A DNA stretch of 33,650 nucleotides from CAYSQW01 sp964433135 (GTDB lineage Bacteria; Acidobacteriota; Aminicenantia; Aminicenantales; Aminicenantaceae). The position numbers were made by a program, and so were the translations under genes. The stretch lies in assembly GCA_964433135.1 (NCBI GenBank), contig CAYSQW010000038.1:1-33650 (forward strand). Direction: 5' to 3'. This document shows, piece by piece, positions 25,120 through 33,403 of this stretch. Below the pieces are notes generated by a model. The model did no database searches. It was not told the DNA's origin and saw nothing but the letters and a program-made list of their open reading frames with translations. Each line of letters opens with the position of its first letter. Positions within the stretch are counted from its first letter, which is position 1.

Positions 25120-28089
25120 ATGAAATGTCCGCACTGCAAGACTGAAAATATCGAGGATTCCCGCTTCTGCCGCAACTGCGCCCGTCCGCTTTCCGGGGAA
25201 ACGGAGCCTCCGGAAGCGGAACCGACCGCCACCATGGAAACGCCGCGCGAGGAGCTGACCACCGGCTCGGTCTTCGCCGGCCGCTACCGTATCGTCGAGG
25301 AGCTGGGCCGCGGCGGCATGGGTCGTGTCTACCGCGCCCGGGACACGAAACTCAATGAGGAGGTGGCGCTCAAGCTGCTCAAGCCCGAGATCGCCACCGA
25401 CAAGAAAGCGCTTCAGCGTTTCTCCAACGAGCTGAAGATCGCCCGCGGCATCGTGCACAAGAACATCGGCCGCATGTACGAGCTCATGGAGGAGAAGGGG
25501 ACCTCGTTCATCACCATGGAATATGTGCCCGGCCAGGACCTCAAGAGCCTNNNNNNNNNNNNNNNNNNNNNNNNNNNNNNNNNNNNNNNNNNNNNNNNNN
25601 NNNNNNNNNNNNNNNNNNNNNNNNNNNNNNNNNNNNNNNNNNNNNNNNNNCCCGAGCAGGTGGACGGCAAGGAAGTGACCGCCCGTTCCGACATCTATGC
25701 TCTCGGCGCCATGCTTTACGAGATGCTGACCGCCCGTCCCCCTTTCGAGGGCGATACCGCTTTCACCGTGGGCGTCAAACACAAGAGCGAACCGCCCCAG
25801 GATCCGCGGGAGGAAAATCCCCGCATCCCGGAAGACCTGAGCCGCCTGATCATGAAATGTCTCGCAAAGGATCCCGGCGACCGTTATGCCGACACCGCAG
25901 AGATCTGCCGGGAGCTGTCGCTCATCGAGCAGGGTCTGCCCACGACCGAGAGGGCTGCCGCACCGCAGCGCACCCCGCTGACGTCCCGGGAGATCACGGT
26001 GCAGCTGAGCGTAAAAAAACTCCTGGTGCCCATGTTGGTGTTTGCGGCCGTCATCGCAGCCGGGATCGTTCTCTGGCGGGTCCTTTTGCCCCGTCCCGAA
26101 GCGACAATGCTCCCTCCTTCCGGCAAGCCCACGCTGGCGGTCACCTATTTCAGGAACAACACCGGGGATAAGGATCTCGACATCTGGCGCATCGCGCTCT
26201 CCGATCTCCTCATCACCGACCTCATGCAGTCGCGCCACATCCGGGTCCTGAGCACGGACCGGCTCTACGGCCTGCACAAAGACCTGGGGCTTCTGGATGC
26301 CGGCGGTTATTCTTCCGCTGATCTGAAGCGGATAGCCGCTGACGGCGGCGCCACCCACATCCTGCAGGGAAACTTCTCGCGGGCCGGCGAGTCGCTGCGC
26401 GTCAGCACCGTGCTGACCGATGCCGCGACCATGGAGTCGCTCGGATCGCAGACCGTTGAGGGCACGGGGCCGGAGAGCTTCCACCTCCTGGTCGACGAGC
26501 TTACCACCCGCATCAAATCCGGGTTCCATCTTACGGAACGCCAGATCGCCTCGGACATCGACCGGGAGATCGGCGCCATCACCACGGCCTCGGCCGAAGC
26601 CTACAAGTTTTACACCCAGGGACGGGAATACCACCACCAGCTGGAATACAAGCTCAGCATCCCCGTCATGGAAAAGGCCTTGAAAATCGATCCGGAATTC
26701 GCCATGGCGTACCGCTCCCTGGCTCAGTCATACAACAACCTCGGCTCCCGCTACCGGGACAAGTTCCGGGAAAACATGGACAAGGCCCTGGCCCTGACCG
26801 ACCGGATCTCCGAAAGGGAGCGCTACATGATCGAGGGGACCCACTACGGCAGCGATCCCGAAACCTATGACAAGGCCGTCGAGGCCTACACCCGCCTGCT
26901 CGAGATCTATCCCGACGCGTACCCGGGGCGTCACAACCTGGCCGTTATCTTTGGTAATATGGGAGAAGAAGAAAAAGCCGCTGAGCAGTATGAATACATC
27001 ATCGTCGAGGAAGGAATCGACAACACTCTCACCGTGATGAATTTGATGAGCGTTTATTATTACCTGAGGGAATATGACAAGGCCCGCGGCCTGATCGAAC
27101 GCTTTATCGCGTCCCATCCCGATAATCCCCGGGGGCATGCCGAATTGAGCCAAGTTTTCATGTACACCGGCGATCTGGAGCGGTCGGCCGACGTGTGGGA
27201 AAAAGCCATCGCCCTCGACCCCTCTTATACCTGGAGCGGCTTCCATGCCCTCGAGGGAAAGTGGGAGCTTGCGGAACAGGAGCTGGCCGAATGGGCGGAA
27301 AGGGCGGGGACGGAGACGGCGCGCTGTCAATATCTCAGCTGGATGGAAGCCTATCGCCGGGGCCAAGGGCGCTTCGAGGACGGGCTGGATTTTCTTCAGC
27401 AGGGACTAAAATATGCCGAAGACGTGGATTATCCCTATTGGACAGCCAGGTTTCACCTCAACCTCGCACGCTGCGCCGCCGCCCGCGGCGATCGGGAAAC
27501 CGCACGCACGCACATCGCGAAAGCCGAAACCATCGCCGATGAAATTGACAGCGACAACCTCAGGATCGGCGTTTACCTCTGGCGCGTGGAATCTCTGCTC
27601 GGCTGCGGGGACCGGACCGGCGCGGAGGCCGCCGCCGAAGAGATGAAATTATTCGTGGACAGCCTCCCGCTGGCGTGGTTGGATCCCTATCTCCATTATG
27701 TCCAAGGAAGGATCGAGACGGACAGGGGAAACCATGAGGAGGCCGCAAAGCGCTTCCTTGAGGCCATAACCGAGTTGGGCGGCGAGGACGGCTGGGGATC
27801 TCTCCACGCGCTCGTCTTCTATCGGCTGGCCGAGGCGTATTACGCCTCGGGGGCACTCGATAAGGCCCGCGAGGAGCTGGAGGCGATCCACAACCTGACC
27901 GCGGGCCGGGCCTGGTGGGAAGACCTCCATGCCCGAAGCTTCCATCTGCGGGGCCTGATCGATCAGGAGCAGGGGAACACGGCGCAGGCCCGCCGTAATT
28001 TCGAGAAATTTCTTAAGATGTGGGCCGAAGCCGACGAGGGACTTCCCAAAATCGAGGACGCCCGCCGCCGTCTGGCGGAGCTGGAATAG
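25120..28089 (+). CDS. Membrane Ser/Thr protein kinase with zinc ribbon, TolB/FlgO-like domain and TPR array (contains sequence gap)
   Basis: One-component signalling protein. Order: zinc ribbon (C3, C6, C17, C20); PknB-type kinase from about 55 with Gly loop ELGRGGMGRVY (61-71), VALK lysine K85 and helix-C E104; the gap; then PEQV (APE-like) and SDIYALGAMLYEMLT of the C-lobe. One membrane helix lies at about 300-322 (LLVPMLVFAAVIAAGIVLW). Beyond it come a TolB/FlgO-like domain (KPTLAVTYFRNNTGDKDLD, about 345-480) and a long TPR region to the end. The catalytic loop (HRD), DFG and activation segment fall in the N run, so activity cannot be judged. Modelled length is 989 aa, but the true protein is probably longer. 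It is flanked by two ABM paralogues in the same orientation. AAAGAGGA precedes the ATG. Confidence 0.88.
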   Translation: MKCPHCKTENIEDSRFCRNCARPLSGETEPPEAEPTATMETPREELTTGSVFAGRYRIVEELGRGGMGRVYRARDTKLNEEVALKLLKPEIATDKKALQRFSNELKIARGIVHKNIGRMYELMEEKGTSFITMEYVPGQDLKSXXXXXXXXXXXXXXXXXXXXXXXXXXXXXXXXXXPEQVDGKEVTARSDIYALGAMLYEMLTARPPFEGDTAFTVGVKHKSEPPQDPREENPRIPEDLSRLIMKCLAKDPGDRYADTAEICRELSLIEQGLPTTERAAAPQRTPLTSREITVQLSVKKLLVPMLVFAAVIAAGIVLWRVLLPRPEATMLPPSGKPTLAVTYFRNNTGDKDLDIWRIALSDLLITDLMQSRHIRVLSTDRLYGLHKDLGLLDAGGYSSADLKRIAADGGATHILQGNFSRAGESLRVSTVLTDAATMESLGSQTVEGTGPESFHLLVDELTTRIKSGFHLTERQIASDIDREIGAITTASAEAYKFYTQGREYHHQLEYKLSIPVMEKALKIDPEFAMAYRSLAQSYNNLGSRYRDKFRENMDKALALTDRISERERYMIEGTHYGSDPETYDKAVEAYTRLLEIYPDAYPGRHNLAVIFGNMGEEEKAAEQYEYIIVEEGIDNTLTVMNLMSVYYYLREYDKARGLIERFIASHPDNPRGHAELSQVFMYTGDLERSADVWEKAIALDPSYTWSGFHALEGKWELAEQELAEWAERAGTETARCQYLSWMEAYRRGQGRFEDGLDFLQQGLKYAEDVDYPYWTARFHLNLARCAAARGDRETARTHIAKAETIADEIDSDNLRIGVYLWRVESLLGCGDRTGAEAAAEEMKLFVDSLPLAWLDPYLHYVQGRIETDRGNHEEAAKRFLEAITELGGEDGWGSLHALVFYRLAEAYYASGALDKAREELEAIHNLTAGRAWWEDLHARSFHLRGLIDQEQGNTAQARRNFEKFLKMWAEADEGLPKIEDARRRLAELE
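25551..25650. other. Assembly gap (100 N)
   Basis: Exactly 100 N inside the kinase domain, a common placeholder length for a gap of unknown size. The reading frame happens to continue across it. Compared with typical PknB kinases, about 75-80 residues should lie between GQDLKSL and PEQV, so the true gap is nearer 230-240 bp. Downstream distances are offset accordingly. Confidence 0.95.
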
Positions 28090-28204
28090 AGAGAAGGAAA
28101 TGGAAAGCACATGATACCGGCGGCATACAGGGGATATGACCCGTTTCACCTATCATGAATGCCGTTACAAATCAATGATCATGAGTGTAAAGGAGGTGCC
28201 TGAA

Positions 28205-28510
28205 ATGTTTGCGCGGTTGACCAAAGTCAATGTGAAAGCGGATAAGATCGATCAATCCATCGATGTCTTCCAGGAGAGCATCGTGCAGGCGGCTCAAGAG
28301 CAGGAAGGCTTTAAGGGGATCCTGCTGCTGACCAACCGGGAGACGGGCGACGGCATCAGCATCTCCTTCTGGGAATCCGAAGAACACGCCGCAGCCAACG
28401 AGGCAAGTCATTACTACCAGAATCAGCTGATCAAGCGTCTGCAATACTACACCAAACCGCCCATCCGCGAAGGCTACGAGGTGAGCTTTAAACTCGATAA
28501 AAAGACCTGA
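28205..28510 (+). CDS. ABM-type dimeric alpha/beta-barrel small protein (second copy)
   Basis: A 101-aa paralogue of the protein at 24754-25053 (67 identical residues over 99). Conserved blocks are GILLL, ISFWESE, SHYYQ, and the common end YTKPPIREGYEVSFKLDK, here extended by two residues. The strongest Shine-Dalgarno in this cluster, AAGGAGGTG, ends six bases before ATG 28205, and this fixes the start; ATG 28136 has no such site. The invariant C-terminal block suggests a shared partner or dimer contact under selection. The catalytic role is unknown, as for the first copy. It is followed by an exported flavodoxin 81 bp downstream, which hints at redox chemistry (inference). Confidence 0.78.
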   Translation: MFARLTKVNVKADKIDQSIDVFQESIVQAAQEQEGFKGILLLTNRETGDGISISFWESEEHAAANEASHYYQNQLIKRLQYYTKPPIREGYEVSFKLDKKT

Positions 28511-28591
28511 CTCTCTTTACAATATGCCGGATGTATTGTTTACTATCCATATCGGGTTTATTTATGAATAAGCTGATCAGGGGAGATACCA

Positions 28592-29179
28592 ATGAAAACA
28601 ATAATCGCCGTCATTATGATGGTGGGGTTTGCAATCGTTCTGGGTTTTGGCGCCTCGCTATCGGCCATGAATGAAAGCGCCGCTGGGAATTCGGTGATCA
28701 TCATTTACGGCTCCCGCTACGGCAGCACCGCCCAGACCGGAAAGTGGATCGCCGAAGGCATGGAGGGCAAGGCCGACGTGGTCTCGGCCGCCGAAGTCGG
28801 TGATCTGAGCGGCTACAGCGCCGTCGTCCTCGGCTCCGGCATTTACATGAGCAAGCTGCAGGAGGACATGATCGCGTTTCTGGCCGAGCACAAGGATGCG
28901 GTCAAGGACAAAGTCGTAGCGCTCTATGTCGTGTGCGGCGCCCCGCCTCCGGGATCGGACCGCTACCTGACCATGTTCGCCGAACAGTGCGGCGCCGATC
29001 CGGAGCTGAAGCAGGCGTTTCAGGGCTGGATGAAGCAGGAGCTGTTCACTCCCGAAGACAAGAAGAACATGGAGGCTTACGCCGAACGCACCGGGCGGCC
29101 GCTGAAAGACTACGACCGCACCGATAAAGACAAGTGCACGGCATTCGGCAGGAAGATCCTCGAATCTCTCGGAAGCTGA
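28592..29179 (+). CDS. Exported flavodoxin-domain protein (HemG/flavodoxin_5-like)
   Basis: A 195-aa protein with a flavodoxin fold. The FMN phosphate loop is YGSRYGSTAQTG (39-50), followed by a ...SAVVLGSGIYMSKLQEDM... strand-loop and VVALYVVCGAPPPGSD. This is most like the flavodoxin domain of protoporphyrinogen oxidase HemG and of flavodoxin_5 proteins. Unusually, residues 1-25 form a signal peptide or anchor (MKTIIAVIMMVGFAIVLGFG), placing an FMN protein outside the cytoplasm or at the membrane. GGGGAGA precedes the ATG. It follows the ABM-kinase-ABM set in the same direction and may work with it. Electron donor and acceptor are unknown. A 6-bp hairpin (29196-29218) follows the stop without a T-tract. 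Confidence 0.82.
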   Translation: MKTIIAVIMMVGFAIVLGFGASLSAMNESAAGNSVIIIYGSRYGSTAQTGKWIAEGMEGKADVVSAAEVGDLSGYSAVVLGSGIYMSKLQEDMIAFLAEHKDAVKDKVVALYVVCGAPPPGSDRYLTMFAEQCGADPELKQAFQGWMKQELFTPEDKKNMEAYAERTGRPLKDYDRTDKDKCTAFGRKILESLGS

Positions 29180-29318
29180 ACCGAACCTTAATCCGACCCG
29201 GCTCGTAAATTCCCGGGTATAAGTCCGCTTATCTTATAGAGGGATGCTCCCGTCGTCCCGACGCCGAAAAAAAAAGCCAACTTTTTTCCACGGATTACGT
29301 CTAAGTATATGTAAGTTT

Positions 29319-29324
29319 TATAAT
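29319..29324 (+). promoter_or_regulatory. Perfect TATAAT -10 box upstream of the second padR gene
   Basis: TATAAT at 29319-29324 lies in an AT-rich stretch, 30 bp before ATG 29355. No good -35 is seen at 16-18 bp, so an activator-dependent or weak promoter is possible. Confidence 0.5.
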
Positions 29325-29354
29325 GTAAAAGAAATCTCTCTCAGGAAGGTGCTC

Positions 29355-29687
29355 ATGGATTACCCGACGCGAAAAGAAGAGATGATCCTGCTGGCGGTTT
29401 TTCACCTGAAGGAAGCGGCCAGCCTGGTATCGATAAGGAAGCATCTCACTGCACTCACGGGCCGCTCCTGGTCTGTGGGCAACATCTATGTCCCTTTGGA
29501 CCGATTATCCCGCCGGGGCCTGCTGCAGTCCCGGATCGGCGCCCCCCATCCCCAGAGAGGGGGTAAGGCCGTCAAGTACTACGAGCTTTCCTCATTGGGA
29601 CGCCGCACACTCCGCGAGCTCAAGGAAGTGCACGACACACTCTGGGATTCAGCGGCCGATCTAGCCCTGGATCGCAAGGATGCTTGA
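29355..29687 (+). CDS. PadR-family transcriptional regulator (second copy)
   Basis: A 110-aa winged-helix repressor of the PadR type, related to the one at 11526-11849. EEMILLAVFHLKEAASLVSI forms the first helices, VGNIYVPLDRLSRRGLL the recognition helix, and APHPQRGGKAVKYYELSSLGRRTL the wing. ATG 29355 is preferred over the further upstream ATG 29244 because GGAAGGT lies just before it and family similarity begins at its first residues. The permease gene begins within two bases of its stop, so the pair is one operon and the regulator probably controls its own permease. Confidence 0.88.
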   Translation: MDYPTRKEEMILLAVFHLKEAASLVSIRKHLTALTGRSWSVGNIYVPLDRLSRRGLLQSRIGAPHPQRGGKAVKYYELSSLGRRTLRELKEVHDTLWDSAADLALDRKDA

Positions 29688-29688
29688 T

Positions 29689-32304
29689 ATGAAAGGATTT
29701 CATCATCCCCCCCGGCTGCCCCGCCTGCTTCTGCGGCGCTGCCTGCCGGAATGGGACCGCCCCTATCTCTCCGGGGATTTCGATGAAATCTACAATTCCA
29801 TCCGCAGCGAAAAGGGCCGGGCCGCGGCGGACCTCTGGTATTGGGGCCAGCTGGTCCAGTCGCTCCCGTCGATCCTTTTCCATCCCATAACCTGGAGTCT
29901 GATCATGTTTAACAACTATCTCAAGATCGCCCTGCGTCAGTTCAAGCGCCACAAGGGCTATTCGTTTATCAATGTCGCCGGCCTGTCGGTGGGCATGGCC
30001 TGTTTCATCCTGATCATGCTGTTCGTCAGCTATGAGATGAGCTATGACCGGAATCACGAAAACGCCGAACGCATTTTTCAGATCAATGTCGAGCAGCCCC
30101 GCCCCGGCGGTGCTTTCGTCGCATCAAGTTCTCCGGTGCCTCTGGCCCCGGCCCTGCACGAGGAGCTTCCGGGGATCGAACAGTTCACGCGCCTGGTCAA
30201 CGCCGGTAGGAGTCGTTTCGAGTACGGAAACCGCAAGTTCTATGAAACCGGGATGGTATTGGCCGATCCCGGCATCTTCGAGATGTTCACCTTCCCGCTG
30301 CTGGCGGGGAACCGTGAAACCGTGCTCAACGAAAAATACAGCGCGGTGCTGGCCGAAAATATCGCGGTCAAGTATTTCGGAACCGAGTCTCCGATAGGAA
30401 AAGTCCTTCTTCTCGATAATCAATACAGTCTCCGGGTGACCGGGGTCATGGAGACCCCCCCGCGAAACTCCACCGTCAGGCCGGAGATCATCGTCTCTTT
30501 CAAGACTCTGGAGGAGCTTGCTCCGCCCTCTTATTTCACCAACTGGATAAGCCAGCAGATCGTCTCTTTCATCCTGCTGCGGGAGAATACGACGATTCCG
30601 GACATGGAAGCCAAGATCCAGGGCGTGCTGGCCAAGCATTCCCACGAAGGAGATCGCCGCATCCTCAAGCTCGATCAATTGTCCCGCATGCACCTCCATT
30701 CTCCTGAAAGCGGTTCAGGCGACATCGGGATCGTCTATGTCTTCCTGGGCATCGGTCTTCTCATCCTGCTTACCGCCTGCATCAACTTCATGAACCTGGC
30801 CACGGCCCGCTCCGCCAACCGATCCAAGGAAGTGGGCCTCCGCAAGGTCGTAGGCGCAGCCCGCCGCCAGCTCATCCGCCAGTTTATCGGCGAGAGCATG
30901 CTCTATTCAATGCTTTCACTGCTGTTGGCTCTGGTGCTGGTGGCCTTGGCCGTCCCTCTGCTCAACGGCCTGACCGGTCAGGAAGTGCAGTTCGCCCATC
31001 TCGGACAAAGCGTCCTGCTCCTGAGCCTGCTGGCCGTGGTTCTCGTATGCGGATTGGTCTCGGGCAGCTACCCCGCGCTGTTTCTCTCCGGTTTCCATCC
31101 CGCTTCCGTCCTCAAAGGCGGCAGAAGCGGCGGCTCATCGGGATCTTTATTCCGCAAGATTCTTGTGGTCGCCCAGTTCAGCATCTCCATCCTGCTCATC
31201 ATCTGCACCTTCGTCCTCAACCGGCAGCTCAATTTCATCCGCCACAAACCGCTGGGATTCAAAAAAGACCGGATCCTGGTCCTCCGCAACGTCAGCGATA
31301 TCACCGGGGATCAGTTCGAACCCCTCCGGACCGAGCTGCTCCGCAATCCCCGGATCACCGGGGTCACCAGCTCCGCCATGCTCCCCAGCTCCATCGGACG
31401 CTACAACAACGTGACCTGGGAAGGGGCCGCCGAAGACGAGAACATCGAGCTGATCCACAATTCGGTCGATTACGATTTCATCGACACCTACGAGATCGAG
31501 CTGGTGGAGGGCCGGGGATTCTCGCGGGATTACCCGGGAGATATCCGCGGCAGCGGAGACGATGCCGCCGCCGGAGGCGTCATCCTCAATCAGGAAGCGG
31601 TGCGCCGTTTCGGCTGGGATTCAGGGGTGGGCAAGCGGGTGATCCAGACCTATGGGGAGCGCCGCATCAATTTTATGGTCGTCGGCGTGGTCAAGGATTT
31701 CCATTTCACGTCGCTCCACAACGTCATCCGGCCCATGAACCTCTTTCTCCATCCCGAAGACAGCCGTTACATCTCGGTCAAGCTGCAGACGCAGGACATC
31801 CCCGCCGCGGTCAAGTTCGTCTCGGAGACCTGGGACCGTTTCAACCCTGAATTTCCCTGCGAGTACTTCTTCCTCGACACCGTCTTCGAGCAGCGCTATC
31901 AATCCGAAACGAAGCTTCAGCGTCTCTTCGGCTATTTCAGCGGGCTGGCGATCTTTATCGCCTGTTTGGGCCTTCTGGGCCTGGCCTCCTTTGCCGCCGA
32001 GCAGCGGACCAAGGAGATCGGCATCCGCAAGATCCTGGGAGCGCCTTCCTCGGGGATCGTTGTGCTGCTGTCCAGGGAGTTCGCCCGCTGGGTGCTGGCC
32101 GCCAATATCATCGCCTGGCCGCTGGCTTACCTTGCCATGCGCCGCTGGCTGGAAAACTTCGCCTACAGAATCGACCTCAACGCCGCTCTCTGGCTGTTCC
32201 CGCTGGCCGGCATCCTGGCCATGCTCATCTCCTGGCTGACCGTGGGCTACCAGGCGTTCAAGGCCGCCCGCACCGATCCCATCGAATCGCTGCGTTACGA
32301 GTAG
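29689..32304 (+). CDS. FtsX/MacB-type ABC transporter permease with prefix domain (second copy)
   Basis: An 871-aa paralogue of the permease at 11846-14416 with the same order: prefix region (1-75, RLPRLLLRRCLPEWDRPYLS, GDFDEIY), first helix about 93-115, MacB-like periplasmic domain, FtsX core from about 345 (ATARSANRSKEVGLRKVVGA), second periplasmic domain, and second FtsX core with TKEIGIRKILGAP. The two proteins end almost alike, VGYQAFKAARTDPIESLRYE against VGYQALKAAVADPVESLRYE. No ATPase is adjacent. AAGGA at 29676-29680 supports ATG 29689; ATG 29680, three codons earlier and overlapping padR, is an alternative. Only 3 bp separate its stop from that of the convergent HAD gene. Confidence 0.9.
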   Translation: MKGFHHPPRLPRLLLRRCLPEWDRPYLSGDFDEIYNSIRSEKGRAAADLWYWGQLVQSLPSILFHPITWSLIMFNNYLKIALRQFKRHKGYSFINVAGLSVGMACFILIMLFVSYEMSYDRNHENAERIFQINVEQPRPGGAFVASSSPVPLAPALHEELPGIEQFTRLVNAGRSRFEYGNRKFYETGMVLADPGIFEMFTFPLLAGNRETVLNEKYSAVLAENIAVKYFGTESPIGKVLLLDNQYSLRVTGVMETPPRNSTVRPEIIVSFKTLEELAPPSYFTNWISQQIVSFILLRENTTIPDMEAKIQGVLAKHSHEGDRRILKLDQLSRMHLHSPESGSGDIGIVYVFLGIGLLILLTACINFMNLATARSANRSKEVGLRKVVGAARRQLIRQFIGESMLYSMLSLLLALVLVALAVPLLNGLTGQEVQFAHLGQSVLLLSLLAVVLVCGLVSGSYPALFLSGFHPASVLKGGRSGGSSGSLFRKILVVAQFSISILLIICTFVLNRQLNFIRHKPLGFKKDRILVLRNVSDITGDQFEPLRTELLRNPRITGVTSSAMLPSSIGRYNNVTWEGAAEDENIELIHNSVDYDFIDTYEIELVEGRGFSRDYPGDIRGSGDDAAAGGVILNQEAVRRFGWDSGVGKRVIQTYGERRINFMVVGVVKDFHFTSLHNVIRPMNLFLHPEDSRYISVKLQTQDIPAAVKFVSETWDRFNPEFPCEYFFLDTVFEQRYQSETKLQRLFGYFSGLAIFIACLGLLGLASFAAEQRTKEIGIRKILGAPSSGIVVLLSREFARWVLAANIIAWPLAYLAMRRWLENFAYRIDLNAALWLFPLAGILAMLISWLTVGYQAFKAARTDPIESLRYE

Positions 32305-32307
32305 GGA

Positions 32308-32964
32308 TTAGATCTTTTCGGAACCGTTTTCGAGCCAGGAAACCGCTTCCATAGGCGAGCCCAATACCGGAGCTCCGGTGGGTTCCAGCTTGGCCCGGGG
32401 ATGATGGCCGCAGGTTAAAAGCACGCACTTTATCCCCAGCGCCCCCGCGACCTCAAAGTCATGCGCCGTGTCTCCGATAAGCAGCGTCTCTTCGGCCCGG
32501 CAATCTGTCCGCTCCATGAAGCGCCGCCCGACCTCGATTTTGCCCTCGGCCCAGGGATTGTCGAGACTGACCACGTGTTTGAAGTAATCGCCCAGCCCGA
32601 AGTGCCGGACCCCGCCTTCGACCAGAGGGCGGGCCGCCGCCGAAAGGATGGACTGCCGCAGTCCCTGCTCGCGGATGCCGCGCAGGGCCGCTTCCGCCCC
32701 CCGCTGCAGTCCGCATTCCGTCCAGCGCATGGTGTAGGCTTCGATGAACTTTCCTCCGACCTCCTCGAAAGGGGTGCGCTCGAAATCGAATCCCAGCTTG
32801 AGGTAGTAGTTTCTGACCGGAAAATCGAATATCCGCTTGTAGGCTGTTTCATCTACCGGGGGAAGCTCGTAGTGAGCGAGCAGAGAGTTGATGATATCCA
32901 GCGACAGCCAGAGATCGTCGAGCAGAGTGCCGTTCCAGTCCCAGATGATGTGCCTTAAGCGCAT
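32308..32964 (-). CDS. HAD-superfamily phosphatase (phosphoglycolate phosphatase-like)
   Basis: A 218-aa haloacid-dehalogenase-type hydrolase with a helical cap, like phosphoglycolate and other small-metabolite phosphatases. Motif I is DWNGT (D9, N11), motif II ILSAA (S108), motif III K142 (EGKIEVG) and motif IV GDTAHD (D165, D169). The usual second Asp of motif I, the general acid, is Asn here; this DxN form recurs in one HAD subgroup, so it need not be inactive. AAGGAAG precedes the start at 32964. It is convergent with the second permease. The substrate is not identifiable from sequence. Confidence 0.88.
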   Translation of the reverse strand: MRLRHIIWDWNGTLLDDLWLSLDIINSLLAHYELPPVDETAYKRIFDFPVRNYYLKLGFDFERTPFEEVGGKFIEAYTMRWTECGLQRGAEAALRGIREQGLRQSILSAAARPLVEGGVRHFGLGDYFKHVVSLDNPWAEGKIEVGRRFMERTDCRAEETLLIGDTAHDFEVAGALGIKCVLLTCGHHPRAKLEPTGAPVLGSPMEAVSWLENGSEKI

Positions 32965-33175
32965 GTCCAGCTTCCTTTCCGATGCCTTAAACTTGTGGTT
33001 CCTTTCCGGTTACGGGCCGCCGGGATACGTGTGCCCGTTCATAAAAATGAGAAGCTCCTATTTTAGCCGAAAAAGGCGGGATTTTAAAAGGGAAATGAGA
33101 AAAAAAGGCTCTGTCCGTGGTCTTTTCTAACTGATGAGGCCGCGATGAGATTTTTTTCCATTTCATGGGACATGG

Positions 33176-33287
33176 TACGACTAAACCTGAAAGACAGGTT
33201 GTACAAAGGCGCTGATAGAAGGCTGGCTGTGGGGGGTAAATAAGCAAAAGGGGATTTAAGGATAGTAAACTCTGCCCAGCCAGCGCA
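33176..33287 (+). ncRNA. Possible structured RNA or untranslated leader
   Basis: AACCTG (33184-33189) pairs with CAGGTT (33195-33200) around a 5-nt loop. This is bracketed by GTAC on both sides. Downstream, GCTGGCTG (33222-33229) pairs with CAGCCAGC (33277-33284), enclosing purine-rich sequence. The stems could fold into a compact RNA upstream of the AT-rich membrane gene. No known RNA family was recognised and the strand is a guess. Confidence 0.25.
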
Positions 33288-33341
33288 ACAGAATTACCGA
33301 AAGCCTATCAAAAAAAAATGGGGAATGGAAGGGTGAAATAT

Positions 33342-33360
33342 AAAATATTTTAAATATTTT
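33342..33360. promoter_or_regulatory. 9+1+9 bp AT palindrome upstream of the last gene
   Basis: AAAATATTT (33342-33350) and AAATATTTT (33352-33360) are exact reverse complements about one base, 43 bp before ATG 33404. It could be an operator or part of an AT-rich promoter; AT richness raises the chance of coincidence. Confidence 0.35.
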
Positions 33361-33403
33361 CGTAAAGTATGCAGATTTTTGGAAATATGAGAAGGAGGGG
33401 GGG

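Larger units (their letters stand above)
32965..33403. other. Intergenic region with rising AT content
   Basis: About 440 bp with no convincing protein gene. It holds the upstream region of the HAD gene, a set of inverted repeats at 33176-33287 (listed separately) and a perfect palindrome at 33342-33360. Base composition shifts to strongly AT-rich after about 33290. Confidence 0.6.

Noticed and set aside
24694..26637. 647-codon minus-strand frame crossing the N gap
   Set aside because: Spans the gap and opposes the kinase and ABM genes; composition is that of a shadow frame.
32888..33247. Short frames on both strands around 32.9-33.25 kb
   Set aside because: Overlap each other and the HAD start, with no ribosome site or recognisable motif.
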